Both the position numbers and the translations under genes were made by a program. The notes beneath the pieces were generated by a model. That model was not told the origin of the DNA and searched no databases. It was given only the letters and a program-made list of their open reading frames with translations. This document shows positions 9,259 through 17,791 of a DNA stretch of 64,000 nucleotides, in pieces. Positions within the stretch are counted from its first letter, which is position 1. Every line of letters starts with the position of its first letter. Source of the stretch: CAMCYM01 sp964405405. GTDB lineage: Bacteria > Bacteroidota > Bacteroidia > Flavobacteriales_D > Sanyastnellaceae. Location of the stretch: positions 33,809 through 97,808 of the forward strand of contig CAYONT010000005.1 of assembly GCA_964405405.1 (NCBI GenBank). The letters are read 5' to 3'.

Positions 9259-9642
9259 ATGGGGCAGATGTGCATCGCGCTGATTGCGCACGATGGCAAG
9301 AAGCAGGACCTAGTGGACTTCGTGCTGAGGCATCGGGCGTGGTTTGAGCAGTTTCATTTGATGGCAACAGGCACAACCGGTGGAAGGCTTGAGGCCTTGG
9401 GGTTGGAGGTGGAACGGTTGGCGAGTGGTCCCCTGGGGGGCGATGCACAGATTGCGGCGCGCATCACCGAGGGCACGGTGCATGCCGTGGTCTTCTTCCG
9501 AGATCCCATGGGCATGCACCCCCACGAACCCGATATCCACATGCTGCTTCGCCAGTGTGATGTGCACGGGGTGCCCCTCGCAACGAATGTAGCTTCTGCC
9601 GAGGCTTGGGTTCGGGGTTGGACGGGGGAGACGGGTGCTTGA
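9259..9642 (+). CDS. mgsA: Methylglyoxal synthase
   Basis: Converts dihydroxyacetone phosphate to methylglyoxal and phosphate, a cytoplasmic bypass of lower glycolysis used when sugar phosphates accumulate. All family motifs are present in 127 residues: IALIAHDGKKQDL, ATGTTGG, SGPLGGDAQIA (containing the catalytic Asp of GGD), FFRDPMGMHPHEPD and PLATNVASAE. The start at 9259 follows the GH13 stop by one base; an ATG at 9268 is an alternative. Placement behind an alpha-glucan hydrolase gene suggests both are tuned to carbohydrate influx, which is inference from order alone. Confidence 0.95.
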   Translation: MGQMCIALIAHDGKKQDLVDFVLRHRAWFEQFHLMATGTTGGRLEALGLEVERLASGPLGGDAQIAARITEGTVHAVVFFRDPMGMHPHEPDIHMLLRQCDVHGVPLATNVASAEAWVRGWTGETGA

Positions 9643-9659
9643 AAATCGGTGCTTGCAAA

Positions 9660-10574
9660 ATGAGAGAGCCGATTGTACGAGGAACAGGGCCTTGGCCTCC
9701 TACCAATGAGGAACAAGTGGTCCATGCTTGGTTGGTAGAACGGCTGGGACCACAATGGGAAAGGAGGGAGGCCCGCCAGATTGCCCGTTTGTGTTTGGAC
9801 GCAGTTTCAGGTACAACGCGCGGAGAGCGTTTGGTGCAGGGTTATGCGTTTCGGGAGTCGGAGTTGGATGTGTTGGCGGTTCAGGCGCACCGGATTCGCA
9901 GGGGGGAACCTACGCAGTATGTGCTGGGTAGCACGGAATTTGATGGGTTGGTTTTGGCCTGCGACCATCGGGCCTTGATCCCCCGGCCGGAGACAGAGGA
10001 GTTGGTCGTTTTGGTTTCCAATTGGCTGCAACAACGCGCGGGGGCAGGTGCTGAAAGTTGCCGCATTTTGGATGTCGGGACCGGTTCGGGCTGCCTTGCA
10101 TTGGCGCTGGCCCATCGCTTTCCTCAAGCGCAGGTTACCGGCCTGGATGTTTCAGAGGATGCCTTGGATTTGGCCCGAGAAAATGGCTTGGTACAAGGGT
10201 TGCATGTGGATTGGCTGCACCGTGATTTCTTGCATTCCTGGGCTGATTTGGGCGGATTTGATGTGGTGGTTTCAAATCCGCCCTACATACCGCAGCAGGA
10301 AAGAATGGCGCTGGACACCCATGTGATCCACCACGAACCCTCCTTGGCCCTTTTCGTGCCAGATGATAGGCCGTTGATGCATTACGAGGCGCTGACCCAT
10401 GCGGCTGAACATGGACTTCTACACCCCGGTGGACTTTTGGCTGTGGAGTGTCACACGGATTATGTGGCCGAAGTAGCAGCCTTGGGCACCGAGGATGCTT
10501 GGCGTCGCGTGGAACCCCATGAAGATTTACAGGGACGGCCCCGGTTCGTGTTGCGGGAGCGCTGGCGAGACTGA
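9660..10574 (+). CDS. prmC: Release factor glutamine methyltransferase
   Basis: SAM-dependent N5-methyltransferase that modifies the GGQ glutamine of release factors RF1 and RF2. In about 304 residues, an N-terminal helical domain is followed by the SAM-binding segment ILDVGTGSGCLALALA and the catalytic NPPY motif in VVVSNPPYIP. The frame is open from 9606, but the first 18 residues would overlap mgsA and are unlike PrmC; the ATG at 9660, 17 bases after the mgsA stop, gives a normal start. It ends the GH13-mgsA-prmC unit and converges with the protease gene at 10607. Confidence 0.94.
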   Translation: MREPIVRGTGPWPPTNEEQVVHAWLVERLGPQWERREARQIARLCLDAVSGTTRGERLVQGYAFRESELDVLAVQAHRIRRGEPTQYVLGSTEFDGLVLACDHRALIPRPETEELVVLVSNWLQQRAGAGAESCRILDVGTGSGCLALALAHRFPQAQVTGLDVSEDALDLARENGLVQGLHVDWLHRDFLHSWADLGGFDVVVSNPPYIPQQERMALDTHVIHHEPSLALFVPDDRPLMHYEALTHAAEHGLLHPGGLLAVECHTDYVAEVAALGTEDAWRRVEPHEDLQGRPRFVLRERWRD

Positions 10575-10606
10575 GCCCACCGGTTGGGGTGCTCCGCTGT
10601 GGCCAT

Positions 10607-12274
10607 TCACTCTTTGGGACGGAACTGGACTTGTAGCGCACGCTGAAGTCCCTCAATGTCAACAGCAAATCCCAGTCCTTCTACCCCAGGGAAGGTGATT
10701 TTCTCAGTGACGATTCCAATGAGGGATCCGCTGGCATGAACCAAGGCACCACCGCTGTTCCCCGGCGAGATGCTTACATCGGTCTGCAGCAATTTTCGCA
10801 CCCCATCGTTGCGAAAACCGGACAGGATGCCGCGGTTGAGGGTTGAAGGCAGCTCGGTGTGAAAGGGTGTCCCGATGGAATAGATGGGTTCGCCCAGGTC
10901 GGCATCGTTGGGCAAACGCGTGTGAAACGGTTTGAGGCCCTGGGTTGAAACGCGAATCAAGGCCAAATCAAATGCAGGGTGATAGCGAACCACTTCAGCG
11001 GCCAGTTTTTCTCCATTGTGCAAGCGAACCCGCAACGTGTCAGAGGTGTCAGCGACGACGTGGTAGTTCGTGAGGATGAGTCCGTCCTCGCTCAAGATGC
11101 AGCCACTTCCGTGGCCATCGGGTGCCACGACGGTCACTACAGACTCCAATTGATCCACATGGAACTTGCCTGCAGCGGGGGGCTTGATCTCGGGGATGTA
11201 AATGGTGTCCCATTCTGCGCGCCACCGCGCCTCCATGTCGACCAGTTTCTCTGGGGTCTTCAGAATCTTGGGGTGGACGGTGGCTTGGACCATCGCCCGC
11301 GAAATGGTTTTGAACAGCAAATCATAGTCGGGTTCGAAGGGCTCACCAGCCGGTCCCCAGGTTCCCATGTTCCGAACCAGAACGGTATCCGTGGGGAAAT
11401 TGAACGGATTGGATCGCCACCATTGGGTTTCCAAGGAGTAACACATGATGCCCCCTGCAATCCTGATTTCGGTGATGCTCTTCAAATTCCCTGAGAGGGA
11501 GATGACTTGGTCGTTGTGAAAGAGGGGGCCCTCTCCGGTTTGCATTCCGACGTGGTACAAAACATCATTGAGTTCCTCAGAGGAGAACGCTTCGAAGTCA
11601 GGCCCAGATTCCTCCCAGCCCTCCGGGGATAACTCCTCCCAGCCGTTGCTTCGGCGGTTGAAATCGGTGATGTTTTCGTAATGATGGGTTTGGAATTGGT
11701 GGGAAGGAACATCGAAGGTGAAAGCGTTGCACCGATAACCCAAAATGGAATCGGGTTTCTGGGGGTAGGCAGTAAGGTCTGGAATCCGATAAACATCGGC
11801 ATAGAGTCGGCGGTTGGGAAGCAACCAACCCAGTCCCTCTACAACTGCGATTCCGATGCCCAAGCCGCGGAGCGAGGGGGTGCCGAGGGCCTCCGCTTCC
11901 GTCGCGAGACCGATTCCTGCCCCCATTCCCCCCAAATCCAGGGGTTTGAGCCAATTGCGCCGATGGGGAAACACGGGCAAAACCTGTGTAAAATGGCCCG
12001 GGCAACTGGCTTCGAAAAGATAGTAGGGAGCGTAATGGTCCAAAGGGGTGCTCACCCTTCCTTCGCCCAAGTTTCGGAAGTGGAAGCCATTGTAAGCGTT
12101 CCAATCGTCAATGCCGATGGCGACACTATCTGCCGGAGAATTCACCCAAATGGTGGCCGTGGTGCGGAGAGGGAAGGCAGAACAACCTCCCAAGATCACC
12201 AGCACCCCAACAGCAACCATCCCCCAAAAAAAACTTGAAAAAATCGATGAATGGCTGAAAAAGTGACGTTGCAT
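10607..12274 (-). CDS. Lipoprotein with C-terminal trypsin-like (S1C) protease domain
   Basis: A 555-residue envelope protein. A signal ending LGGC (C31) predicts lipidation. The middle (about residues 35-340) matches no family I recognise. The C-terminal ~200 residues are a DegP/HtrA-type protease domain: GSGCILSEDGLILTNYHVV with the catalytic His, FDLALIRV with the Asp, and SPGNSGGALV with the nucleophilic Ser. No PDZ domain follows, so it is not a classical HtrA. The start at 12274 is chosen because the signal peptide begins there; the frame is open to 12319. It is divergent from ligA, with 59 bases between the two start codons. Its target is unknown. Confidence 0.82.
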   Translation of the reverse strand: MQRHFFSHSSIFSSFFWGMVAVGVLVILGGCSAFPLRTTATIWVNSPADSVAIGIDDWNAYNGFHFRNLGEGRVSTPLDHYAPYYLFEASCPGHFTQVLPVFPHRRNWLKPLDLGGMGAGIGLATEAEALGTPSLRGLGIGIAVVEGLGWLLPNRRLYADVYRIPDLTAYPQKPDSILGYRCNAFTFDVPSHQFQTHHYENITDFNRRSNGWEELSPEGWEESGPDFEAFSSEELNDVLYHVGMQTGEGPLFHNDQVISLSGNLKSITEIRIAGGIMCYSLETQWWRSNPFNFPTDTVLVRNMGTWGPAGEPFEPDYDLLFKTISRAMVQATVHPKILKTPEKLVDMEARWRAEWDTIYIPEIKPPAAGKFHVDQLESVVTVVAPDGHGSGCILSEDGLILTNYHVVADTSDTLRVRLHNGEKLAAEVVRYHPAFDLALIRVSTQGLKPFHTRLPNDADLGEPIYSIGTPFHTELPSTLNRGILSGFRNDGVRKLLQTDVSISPGNSGGALVHASGSLIGIVTEKITFPGVEGLGFAVDIEGLQRALQVQFRPKE

Positions 12275-12321
12275 GTTGGAGATGAGGCGAAGAGAAACCC
12301 AACGGATTGGGTTCTGCAATG

Positions 12322-12329
12322 TACCTTCG
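12322..12329 (+). promoter_or_regulatory. Putative -7 box of ligA (TACCTTCG, 4 bases before ATG)
   Basis: Same TAnnTTCG-N4-ATG layout as pepD and the GH13 gene; it supports the ATG at 12334 over the ATG at 12319 as the ligA start. Confidence 0.45.
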
Positions 12330-12333
12330 TTTC

Positions 12334-14871
12334 ATGCCAGAATTTGCCGAGCGGGAACGAATTTTTGAACTCAGGCGGTTGTTGCATGAACACAACCACC
12401 GCTACTATGTGTTGGCGGATCCCAGCATCTCTGACCGGACGTTCGATCAATGGATGTCCGAGTTGGAAGCGTTGGAGGCCCGGCATCCCGAACTCGATGA
12501 TGCAACTTCGCCAACCCGGCGGGTGGGGGGGGATTTGACCGAACGGTTTGAGAAGGTGCCCCACCGTTATCCCATGCTCTCGCTGTCCAATACGTATGCT
12601 GCAGGCGAGGTGCAAGAGTGGGCGGAACGGGTGGTGCGCTTGTTGGAGGGGAGGTCGCCGCGGTTTGTGTTGGAATTGAAATACGATGGAGTGGCCATCA
12701 GCCTGCGCTATGTGGGGGGGAAGTTGGAGCAAGCGGTGACCCGGGGTGATGGCGAGGTGGGGGAGGATGTGACGGCAAATGTCCGGACCATTCGGTCGGT
12801 CCCGTTGGTGCTCCAACCGGGAGCACCAGATGATTTGGAGATTCGAGGGGAGATTTTTTTTCCGTGGGCCGGGTTCGAGGCACTGAATGCGCGCCGGCAA
12901 GCGGAAGGGGAGTCCTTGTTTGCGAATCCCCGGAACACCGCGGCCGGCACCTTGAAGAGCCTGGACAGTCGGGTGGCTGCGGAACGCGGGTTGGATTGCA
13001 TGCTGTACGGCGTGCTACCTGAGGGCGTGGACGGGTTACAGGGCCATGCTGAGGCCGTAGAACGCGCCGGGGAGTGGGGATTCAAAACCCCGCAGCGCTT
13101 GGACCGAACCTTGGAAACGGCGGAAGACGTGCAGGGGATCATGGACTTCATCGCGCATTGGGACCGGGCGCGGGCGGGTTTGGCCTATGCCATTGACGGT
13201 GTGGTCGTGAAGGTGGACGCGTATGCAGACCAACGGGAACTGGGTTTTACGGCGAAATCGCCCCGCTGGGCCATCGCCTACAAGTTCGAGACTGAGCGTG
13301 TGACGACCCGATTGCACGCCATTTCGTACCAAGTGGGCCGGACGGGGGCCATCACGCCTGTGGCAGAGCTGGAACCTGTCCACATCGGTGGGACCACGGT
13401 CAAGCGCGCATCGTTGCACAATGCGAATCAGATCGAGGTGCTAGACATTCGGCCTGGCGACTGGGTGCAAGTCGAAAAGGGTGGGGAGATCATCCCGAAG
13501 GTGGTGGGGGTGGCATCGGAACTGCGTCCCGAGGGATTGCCTCCATTTCACTACGCAACGCACTGTCCGGAGTGCGGTTGGGCTTTGGTCCGGAGGGAGG
13601 AGGAGGCGCAACATTATTGCCCGAACGCGGCCGGTTGTCCGCCCCAGGTGAAGGGGCGGTTGGCGCATTTCGTCAGCAGGAAGGCCATGAACATCGAAGG
13701 CCTGGGACCGGAGTGGATCGATTTGTTGGTGGAGGAAGCGGGGTTTCGCGATGGAGCTGACATCTTGGACTTGCCACGGTACTTTCAGGATGCAAGCTGG
13801 TTGGCCCGGGTGGTGGCATTCAAGGAGCCGGGGGATTGGCCCACGGCTTCGGAAGATTGGATTCAAACGATCCATGCGGTCGCGAATTTTGTACACCGAG
13901 GTCGGAATGGGCGCAGGCCGGTGAATGCCAACCACAGTGCCGTCAAACGCATCGACGTGGCGAAGTGGGTGCATGGCTTGCACCAAGCGGGGGGAGGATG
14001 GACGGCGCCACCCTTCCGAACCCCAGGTACTTGGTTTGACGGACTGGTGATCAAGGCGGTTGTGGCCCAGGAGCCCATGGACTGGCGGGAGGTGTTTTCG
14101 GGGTTGGTGGAGGGACAGCCACAGGCGGATGGTTGGCGGCGTCGGGCTGCGGAGATGGATTGGGCAGACGGGTTTTTGCTGGGGCCGGCGGCTTGGAATT
14201 GGGAGGAGGAAGGTTGGGGGATGCCTGCTGAGGACATCGCAGCTTGGGAGGTGTTGGCGGGGCGCTTGAGTCCGAGGAGGAAGATGCAGTTCACCCCAGG
14301 GGTGATGGCGCTGCTGACCGCCTCGCTTGCTCAGGTCCCCAAGAGGACGTTCCCGCAGGTCTTGTTTTCCCTTGGCATTCGCCATGTGGGAGCCGAGGTT
14401 TCGGTCTGGTTGGCGGAGCATTTTCGTGGGGTGGAGGCGCTTCGGGCGGCATCACTCGAGGAACTTCGGGCGGTGCATGGCATCGGGGAGGAGATCGCGG
14501 AGTCGGTTCGGGCTTGGGCTTCGGATGAGGCGACATCCCGGCTCATCGAGCGGATGGCCGCCGCGGGCTGCCAGTGGGAAATGCCGGTGGAAGAGGGAGG
14601 GAATGTCCGGGGCAGCGCGCGGCTGGCTGGAGGGATTTTCGTCATAACCGGCACGCACCCCGTGCCGCGAGAAACATTGGCGGACCAAATCCGGGCGGAA
14701 GGGGGGAAGGTGGCTTCCTCCGTGACGGCGAAGACGACGGCTTTGGTGGCGGGAGAGGCTGCAGGGTCGAAACTGGCCAAAGCCCGGGAACTGGGGGTTC
14801 CGGTTTGGGATTACACGGAACTTCAGGCGCGGTTGGGCTTGGGTGGAACCACATCCATGGAGGAGGGATGA
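12334..14871 (+). CDS. ligA: NAD+-dependent DNA ligase with a ~170-residue insertion in the HhH region
   Basis: Seals nicks in DNA using NAD+. The 845-residue product contains the Ia domain (HNHRYYVLADP), the adenylated lysine K116 in ELKYDG, the OB fold, a four-cysteine zinc site (C411, C414, C429, C435) and a C-terminal BRCT domain from about residue 765. Bacterial LigA is normally about 670-690 residues. The excess lies at residues 481-651 (bases 13774-14286), between WIDLLVEEAGFRDGADILDL and FPQVLFSLGIRHVG, where the usual enzyme has only about ten residues. That segment is tryptophan-rich (about 13 Trp in 171) and resembles nothing I know. The frame is intact and flanking motifs are normal, so this looks like a real insertion. 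The stop overlaps the next gene (ATGA). Confidence 0.93.
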   Translation: MPEFAERERIFELRRLLHEHNHRYYVLADPSISDRTFDQWMSELEALEARHPELDDATSPTRRVGGDLTERFEKVPHRYPMLSLSNTYAAGEVQEWAERVVRLLEGRSPRFVLELKYDGVAISLRYVGGKLEQAVTRGDGEVGEDVTANVRTIRSVPLVLQPGAPDDLEIRGEIFFPWAGFEALNARRQAEGESLFANPRNTAAGTLKSLDSRVAAERGLDCMLYGVLPEGVDGLQGHAEAVERAGEWGFKTPQRLDRTLETAEDVQGIMDFIAHWDRARAGLAYAIDGVVVKVDAYADQRELGFTAKSPRWAIAYKFETERVTTRLHAISYQVGRTGAITPVAELEPVHIGGTTVKRASLHNANQIEVLDIRPGDWVQVEKGGEIIPKVVGVASELRPEGLPPFHYATHCPECGWALVRREEEAQHYCPNAAGCPPQVKGRLAHFVSRKAMNIEGLGPEWIDLLVEEAGFRDGADILDLPRYFQDASWLARVVAFKEPGDWPTASEDWIQTIHAVANFVHRGRNGRRPVNANHSAVKRIDVAKWVHGLHQAGGGWTAPPFRTPGTWFDGLVIKAVVAQEPMDWREVFSGLVEGQPQADGWRRRAAEMDWADGFLLGPAAWNWEEEGWGMPAEDIAAWEVLAGRLSPRRKMQFTPGVMALLTASLAQVPKRTFPQVLFSLGIRHVGAEVSVWLAEHFRGVEALRAASLEELRAVHGIGEEIAESVRAWASDEATSRLIERMAAAGCQWEMPVEEGGNVRGSARLAGGIFVITGTHPVPRETLADQIRAEGGKVASSVTAKTTALVAGEAAGSKLAKARELGVPVWDYTELQARLGLGGTTSMEEG

Positions 14872-15776
14872 AGGGACGCATGGCCTGCATCGATTTGGAG
14901 TGGGCCAATTCCACTCCCGGAAACATCTGCGAAATCGGTGTGGTTTGGTTTGAGGACGGGAAGGAAGTGCAGCGATTTCGGAGCCTGGTTCGGCCCATTG
15001 TACCCGCGTGGGGTGCATGGCAGTACTTGAATTTGCCCTATGGATTGGAGGAGGCACTGGAGGCGCCACCGTTTGTCGAATTGTGGAATTCGTTGTTGCC
15101 CGATTTGGAGGCATGTCGCCTGGTGGCGCACAATGCGGCAGAGGCGGAATGTCGATTTCTGGGCGGGGCCCTGGGGCACCACGGACTGGGATGGGATTTG
15201 GGTGCGGGCGTGTTTTGTTCGCTGGTCTTGGCGAAACGGGTTTGGCCAGAAGCCCGGTCGCATGGTTTGAAGACCATTGCGGCCAACCTGGGTGTGCCTT
15301 TGGACCACCACAACCCGGAGAGCGATGCCCGGGCGGCGGGGCAGGTGGTCCTTGCTGCGGCAGCGGACTGGGGGGTGGGCGATTGGGCCGAACTCGACCG
15401 GCGTGCGGGATGGCGGCCGGTGCCTGTGCATTGTGTACCGCCTGAAATGCCCACGGTGACGGGGCCTCCGGTGGTCGAAGTATACGGTCAGGCCCTGGTG
15501 GAGTGGACCAGCCCGGCGCCCTACGAGGGGCCACGCCGCGGAGGCCGGTTTGTCCTCTCAGGCCTGAGTGAAACGGAAAAGCACCGACTTCGGGAGTTGG
15601 GCATGTCCCACGGCATGCGGGCGGTGTCTTCCGTGGCGGGAAATGTGGATGTGGTCGTAGCAGGTCCGCTGATGGGACCATCCAAGTGGGCACGCTGCCA
15701 GAAATGGAACATCCCCATCGTCAGTGTCTCGGAATGGGTCGCCCGGCTGGAAGCCGCAGATCAGGGGGCTTTGTAG
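14868..15776 (+). CDS. DnaQ-like 3'-5' exonuclease with C-terminal BRCT domain
   Basis: A 302-residue protein. The first ~170 residues are a DEDD-type exonuclease: D9 and E11 in ACIDLEW, a second Asp/Glu region near HNAAEAE, and the final His-Asp motif HNPESDARAAGQVVL, typical of DnaQ or epsilon-like folds. Residues about 220-300 form a BRCT domain (GRFVLSGLSETEKHRL through PIVSVSEWVARL), similar in layout to the BRCT of LigA. Its ATG overlaps the ligA stop (ATGA, 14868-14871), so expression is coupled to ligase. A role in DNA end or nick processing with LigA is inferred from coupling and the shared BRCT; an RNase T or epsilon-like housekeeping role is the alternative. The 3' end overlaps the convergent gene by 16 bases. 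Confidence 0.85.
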   Translation: MKGRMACIDLEWANSTPGNICEIGVVWFEDGKEVQRFRSLVRPIVPAWGAWQYLNLPYGLEEALEAPPFVELWNSLLPDLEACRLVAHNAAEAECRFLGGALGHHGLGWDLGAGVFCSLVLAKRVWPEARSHGLKTIAANLGVPLDHHNPESDARAAGQVVLAAAADWGVGDWAELDRRAGWRPVPVHCVPPEMPTVTGPPVVEVYGQALVEWTSPAPYEGPRRGGRFVLSGLSETEKHRLRELGMSHGMRAVSSVAGNVDVVVAGPLMGPSKWARCQKWNIPIVSVSEWVARLEAADQGAL

Positions 15777-17788
15777 AGCACTTGCAGCGGACTGCGCAAC
15801 GTGCCTGTCTGCAGGCCCCCACAGCGCAGTATGTAATCAGAAACTGCCCAGTAACTGCCCCCAGCGACCCTCTCACCGTGGTCCAGGGTCCCGTCCCAAG
15901 CGATGGGCAGCCCGGATCCAGCGTAAACCAGGTTCCCCCAGCGGTTGTATACACGCAGCTCCCAGCGATCCATCACCGAAAGCACATCGAAATCGGGGTC
16001 CTGTGGCAGCCAGGGCTTCAGCACCTCATTCTGTCCGTCGCCGTTGGGCGTCAGTACATTGGGCAAGGCCAAATCCTCCAAATCCAACCTGGCTCCCGGG
16101 TCTTCGACAACCCAAACTGTGTCCCGCCCCACGCATCCATTTTCTGCGAACATGACCTCTAGGATGTAGGTGCCGGGCAGCAGGGCGGTAGGGGAGAGCC
16201 CTTCGGAATTCTGCAATCCCCCGCTGCCTTCTAGGCGGGTCCACGTGAGCCAAGGCGTGTAGCCACCGGGCAGGATGTACGCCCCTTCGATGGGTTGGGT
16301 GGGTTCTCGGCAGGTGAGCGAATCGGCCGATCCGGCCTCTACTTCGGGCAGGGTGAAATCCGATTCGATCACCACTTGGTCCGTGGTCACGCAGCCGTTG
16401 GTCGGATTCTCACAGGAGACGCTGTAGATACCGGCTGCCACAGCCGTACCCACGTTGCCGGTGGGACCCGGTTCCAACCAGGCGCCCCCGGCACCGACCT
16501 CCCAAGATAGTACCCCCCCACCGGGGGCCTCGGCCGTCAGTGCAATTTCAGCGGTGTTGCAGTCGATTTGGCCTTCGGCAGCGACCAGATTGACCGGAAA
16601 ATGCAGCGTGTCGATGGCCACAGGCAGTTCCAATTGGGCCGTGCAATCGCCTCCGGCCGCTGTGCCCGTCAAGATGTAGGTTCCGGGTGCATCGACCATG
16701 GCCTCGGCCCCCGTCCCCCCCGCGCCGGTCCATCCAGGAACCCCCGGCGCCGACCACACCCAATCCGTCCCCGCAAAATTCGATGTAGCCTCCCAAGCGA
16801 TGAACGGCTGGTCGCAGCTCAACGTCCACGGCGCCTCCGGCTCCACCTCCAGAACCAGGTCCGCCACCTCCACGGCCACCGTGTACGACACCGGCTGGCC
16901 GCACAGGTCCGTATAGGTTACCGTGTAAGTCACCGACGACGTCGGCGTGCAAACCGGGTTGCTCACCGTGGCGTCCGACAGGAAGTCGGGCGGGTCCCAC
17001 GTGTAGACCCCGGTGGGACTCCCGACCACATTCAGTTCCGCCGAAGCCCCCGTGCACAGCTGGACCGTCGGCGGCGTCACCAGGCTGTTCGCCTGCAGGC
17101 ACACCGTCTGGTTGTTGAAAGACCCCCCGGTGGAACCTGTGAACCCCCAGTAGACATCCGAAGTGCCGTTGAAGATTTGGCCTATCAGGTCCACCTGGGC
17201 CACCAACCGCAGCACACAATCGAAGGACGTGCTCAAGATTTGGTTGACCGGATCCCACTGCACCCGGCCTACGTGGGACTGGCCATCCTCCGTATTCACC
17301 GACGTCGCAGACATCTGCACCGGCCCCCCAAAGGCGGTCGGCCCCAAGTGGCTCACGGTGCCATCGGACACATAGCCGATGTGGTCATACACAGGATCAC
17401 CATATTCCCCGTTCTGCCATGTATCGAACTCTACGCCAAACCCGGTATTGAACCCCAGAAACCCCAGGCCCCCGCCACTCTGCCCCAGTGCGTTGGTCCC
17501 CTCCAGTTGTAGGACGAACATGATGCCGTCGGCGCCATTGGGATCTTGGGAACCCAAATTGATGAGGAACTGAATGTCAAAGGGTTGGGTCAGGTCCAAG
17601 GTGTTTGCATACCAAACCGCTCCATTCTGGTTCCCTTGGGTCGTCGTGAGCTGGTAGCAATCGGTTCCGCTGTCCACGGCGGTCCCGTTCAGAAAGTAGT
17701 TCTGACCCCAGAGCATGGCATCCCCCAGCCCCGCCAGCAGACAGGTCATCAGGAAGCGATGGAGGCGAAAGGACCCAATGAGCGGCAT
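15761..17788 (-). CDS. Secreted lectin-like protein with gliding-motility (T9SS type B) C-terminal domain
   Basis: A 675-residue exported protein. After a signal peptide (about residues 1-28) comes an L-type (legume-lectin-like) jelly roll of roughly 200 residues, with segments such as DGIMFVLQLEG, GLGFLGFNTGFGVEFDTW and the NNQTVCLQ end strand. PKD/Ig-like repeats follow. The C-terminus, beginning ALPNVLTPNGDGQNEVL and containing LRVYNRWGNLVY, is the gliding-motility-associated sorting domain used by the type IX secretion system. The stop of the TonB receptor gene lies three bases before its start, so it is the last gene of a three-gene unit. A role in binding surface glycans is inferred from the lectin fold. 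Confidence 0.9.
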   Translation of the reverse strand: MPLIGSFRLHRFLMTCLLAGLGDAMLWGQNYFLNGTAVDSGTDCYQLTTTQGNQNGAVWYANTLDLTQPFDIQFLINLGSQDPNGADGIMFVLQLEGTNALGQSGGGLGFLGFNTGFGVEFDTWQNGEYGDPVYDHIGYVSDGTVSHLGPTAFGGPVQMSATSVNTEDGQSHVGRVQWDPVNQILSTSFDCVLRLVAQVDLIGQIFNGTSDVYWGFTGSTGGSFNNQTVCLQANSLVTPPTVQLCTGASAELNVVGSPTGVYTWDPPDFLSDATVSNPVCTPTSSVTYTVTYTDLCGQPVSYTVAVEVADLVLEVEPEAPWTLSCDQPFIAWEATSNFAGTDWVWSAPGVPGWTGAGGTGAEAMVDAPGTYILTGTAAGGDCTAQLELPVAIDTLHFPVNLVAAEGQIDCNTAEIALTAEAPGGGVLSWEVGAGGAWLEPGPTGNVGTAVAAGIYSVSCENPTNGCVTTDQVVIESDFTLPEVEAGSADSLTCREPTQPIEGAYILPGGYTPWLTWTRLEGSGGLQNSEGLSPTALLPGTYILEVMFAENGCVGRDTVWVVEDPGARLDLEDLALPNVLTPNGDGQNEVLKPWLPQDPDFDVLSVMDRWELRVYNRWGNLVYAGSGLPIAWDGTLDHGERVAGGSYWAVSDYILRCGGLQTGTLRSPLQVLYKAP

Positions 17789-17791
17789 AGG

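Noticed and set aside
14331..15693. Long antisense open frames under ligA and the exonuclease gene
   Set aside because: GC-rich third positions open shadow frames; they are Pro/Arg-rich and lack any motif.
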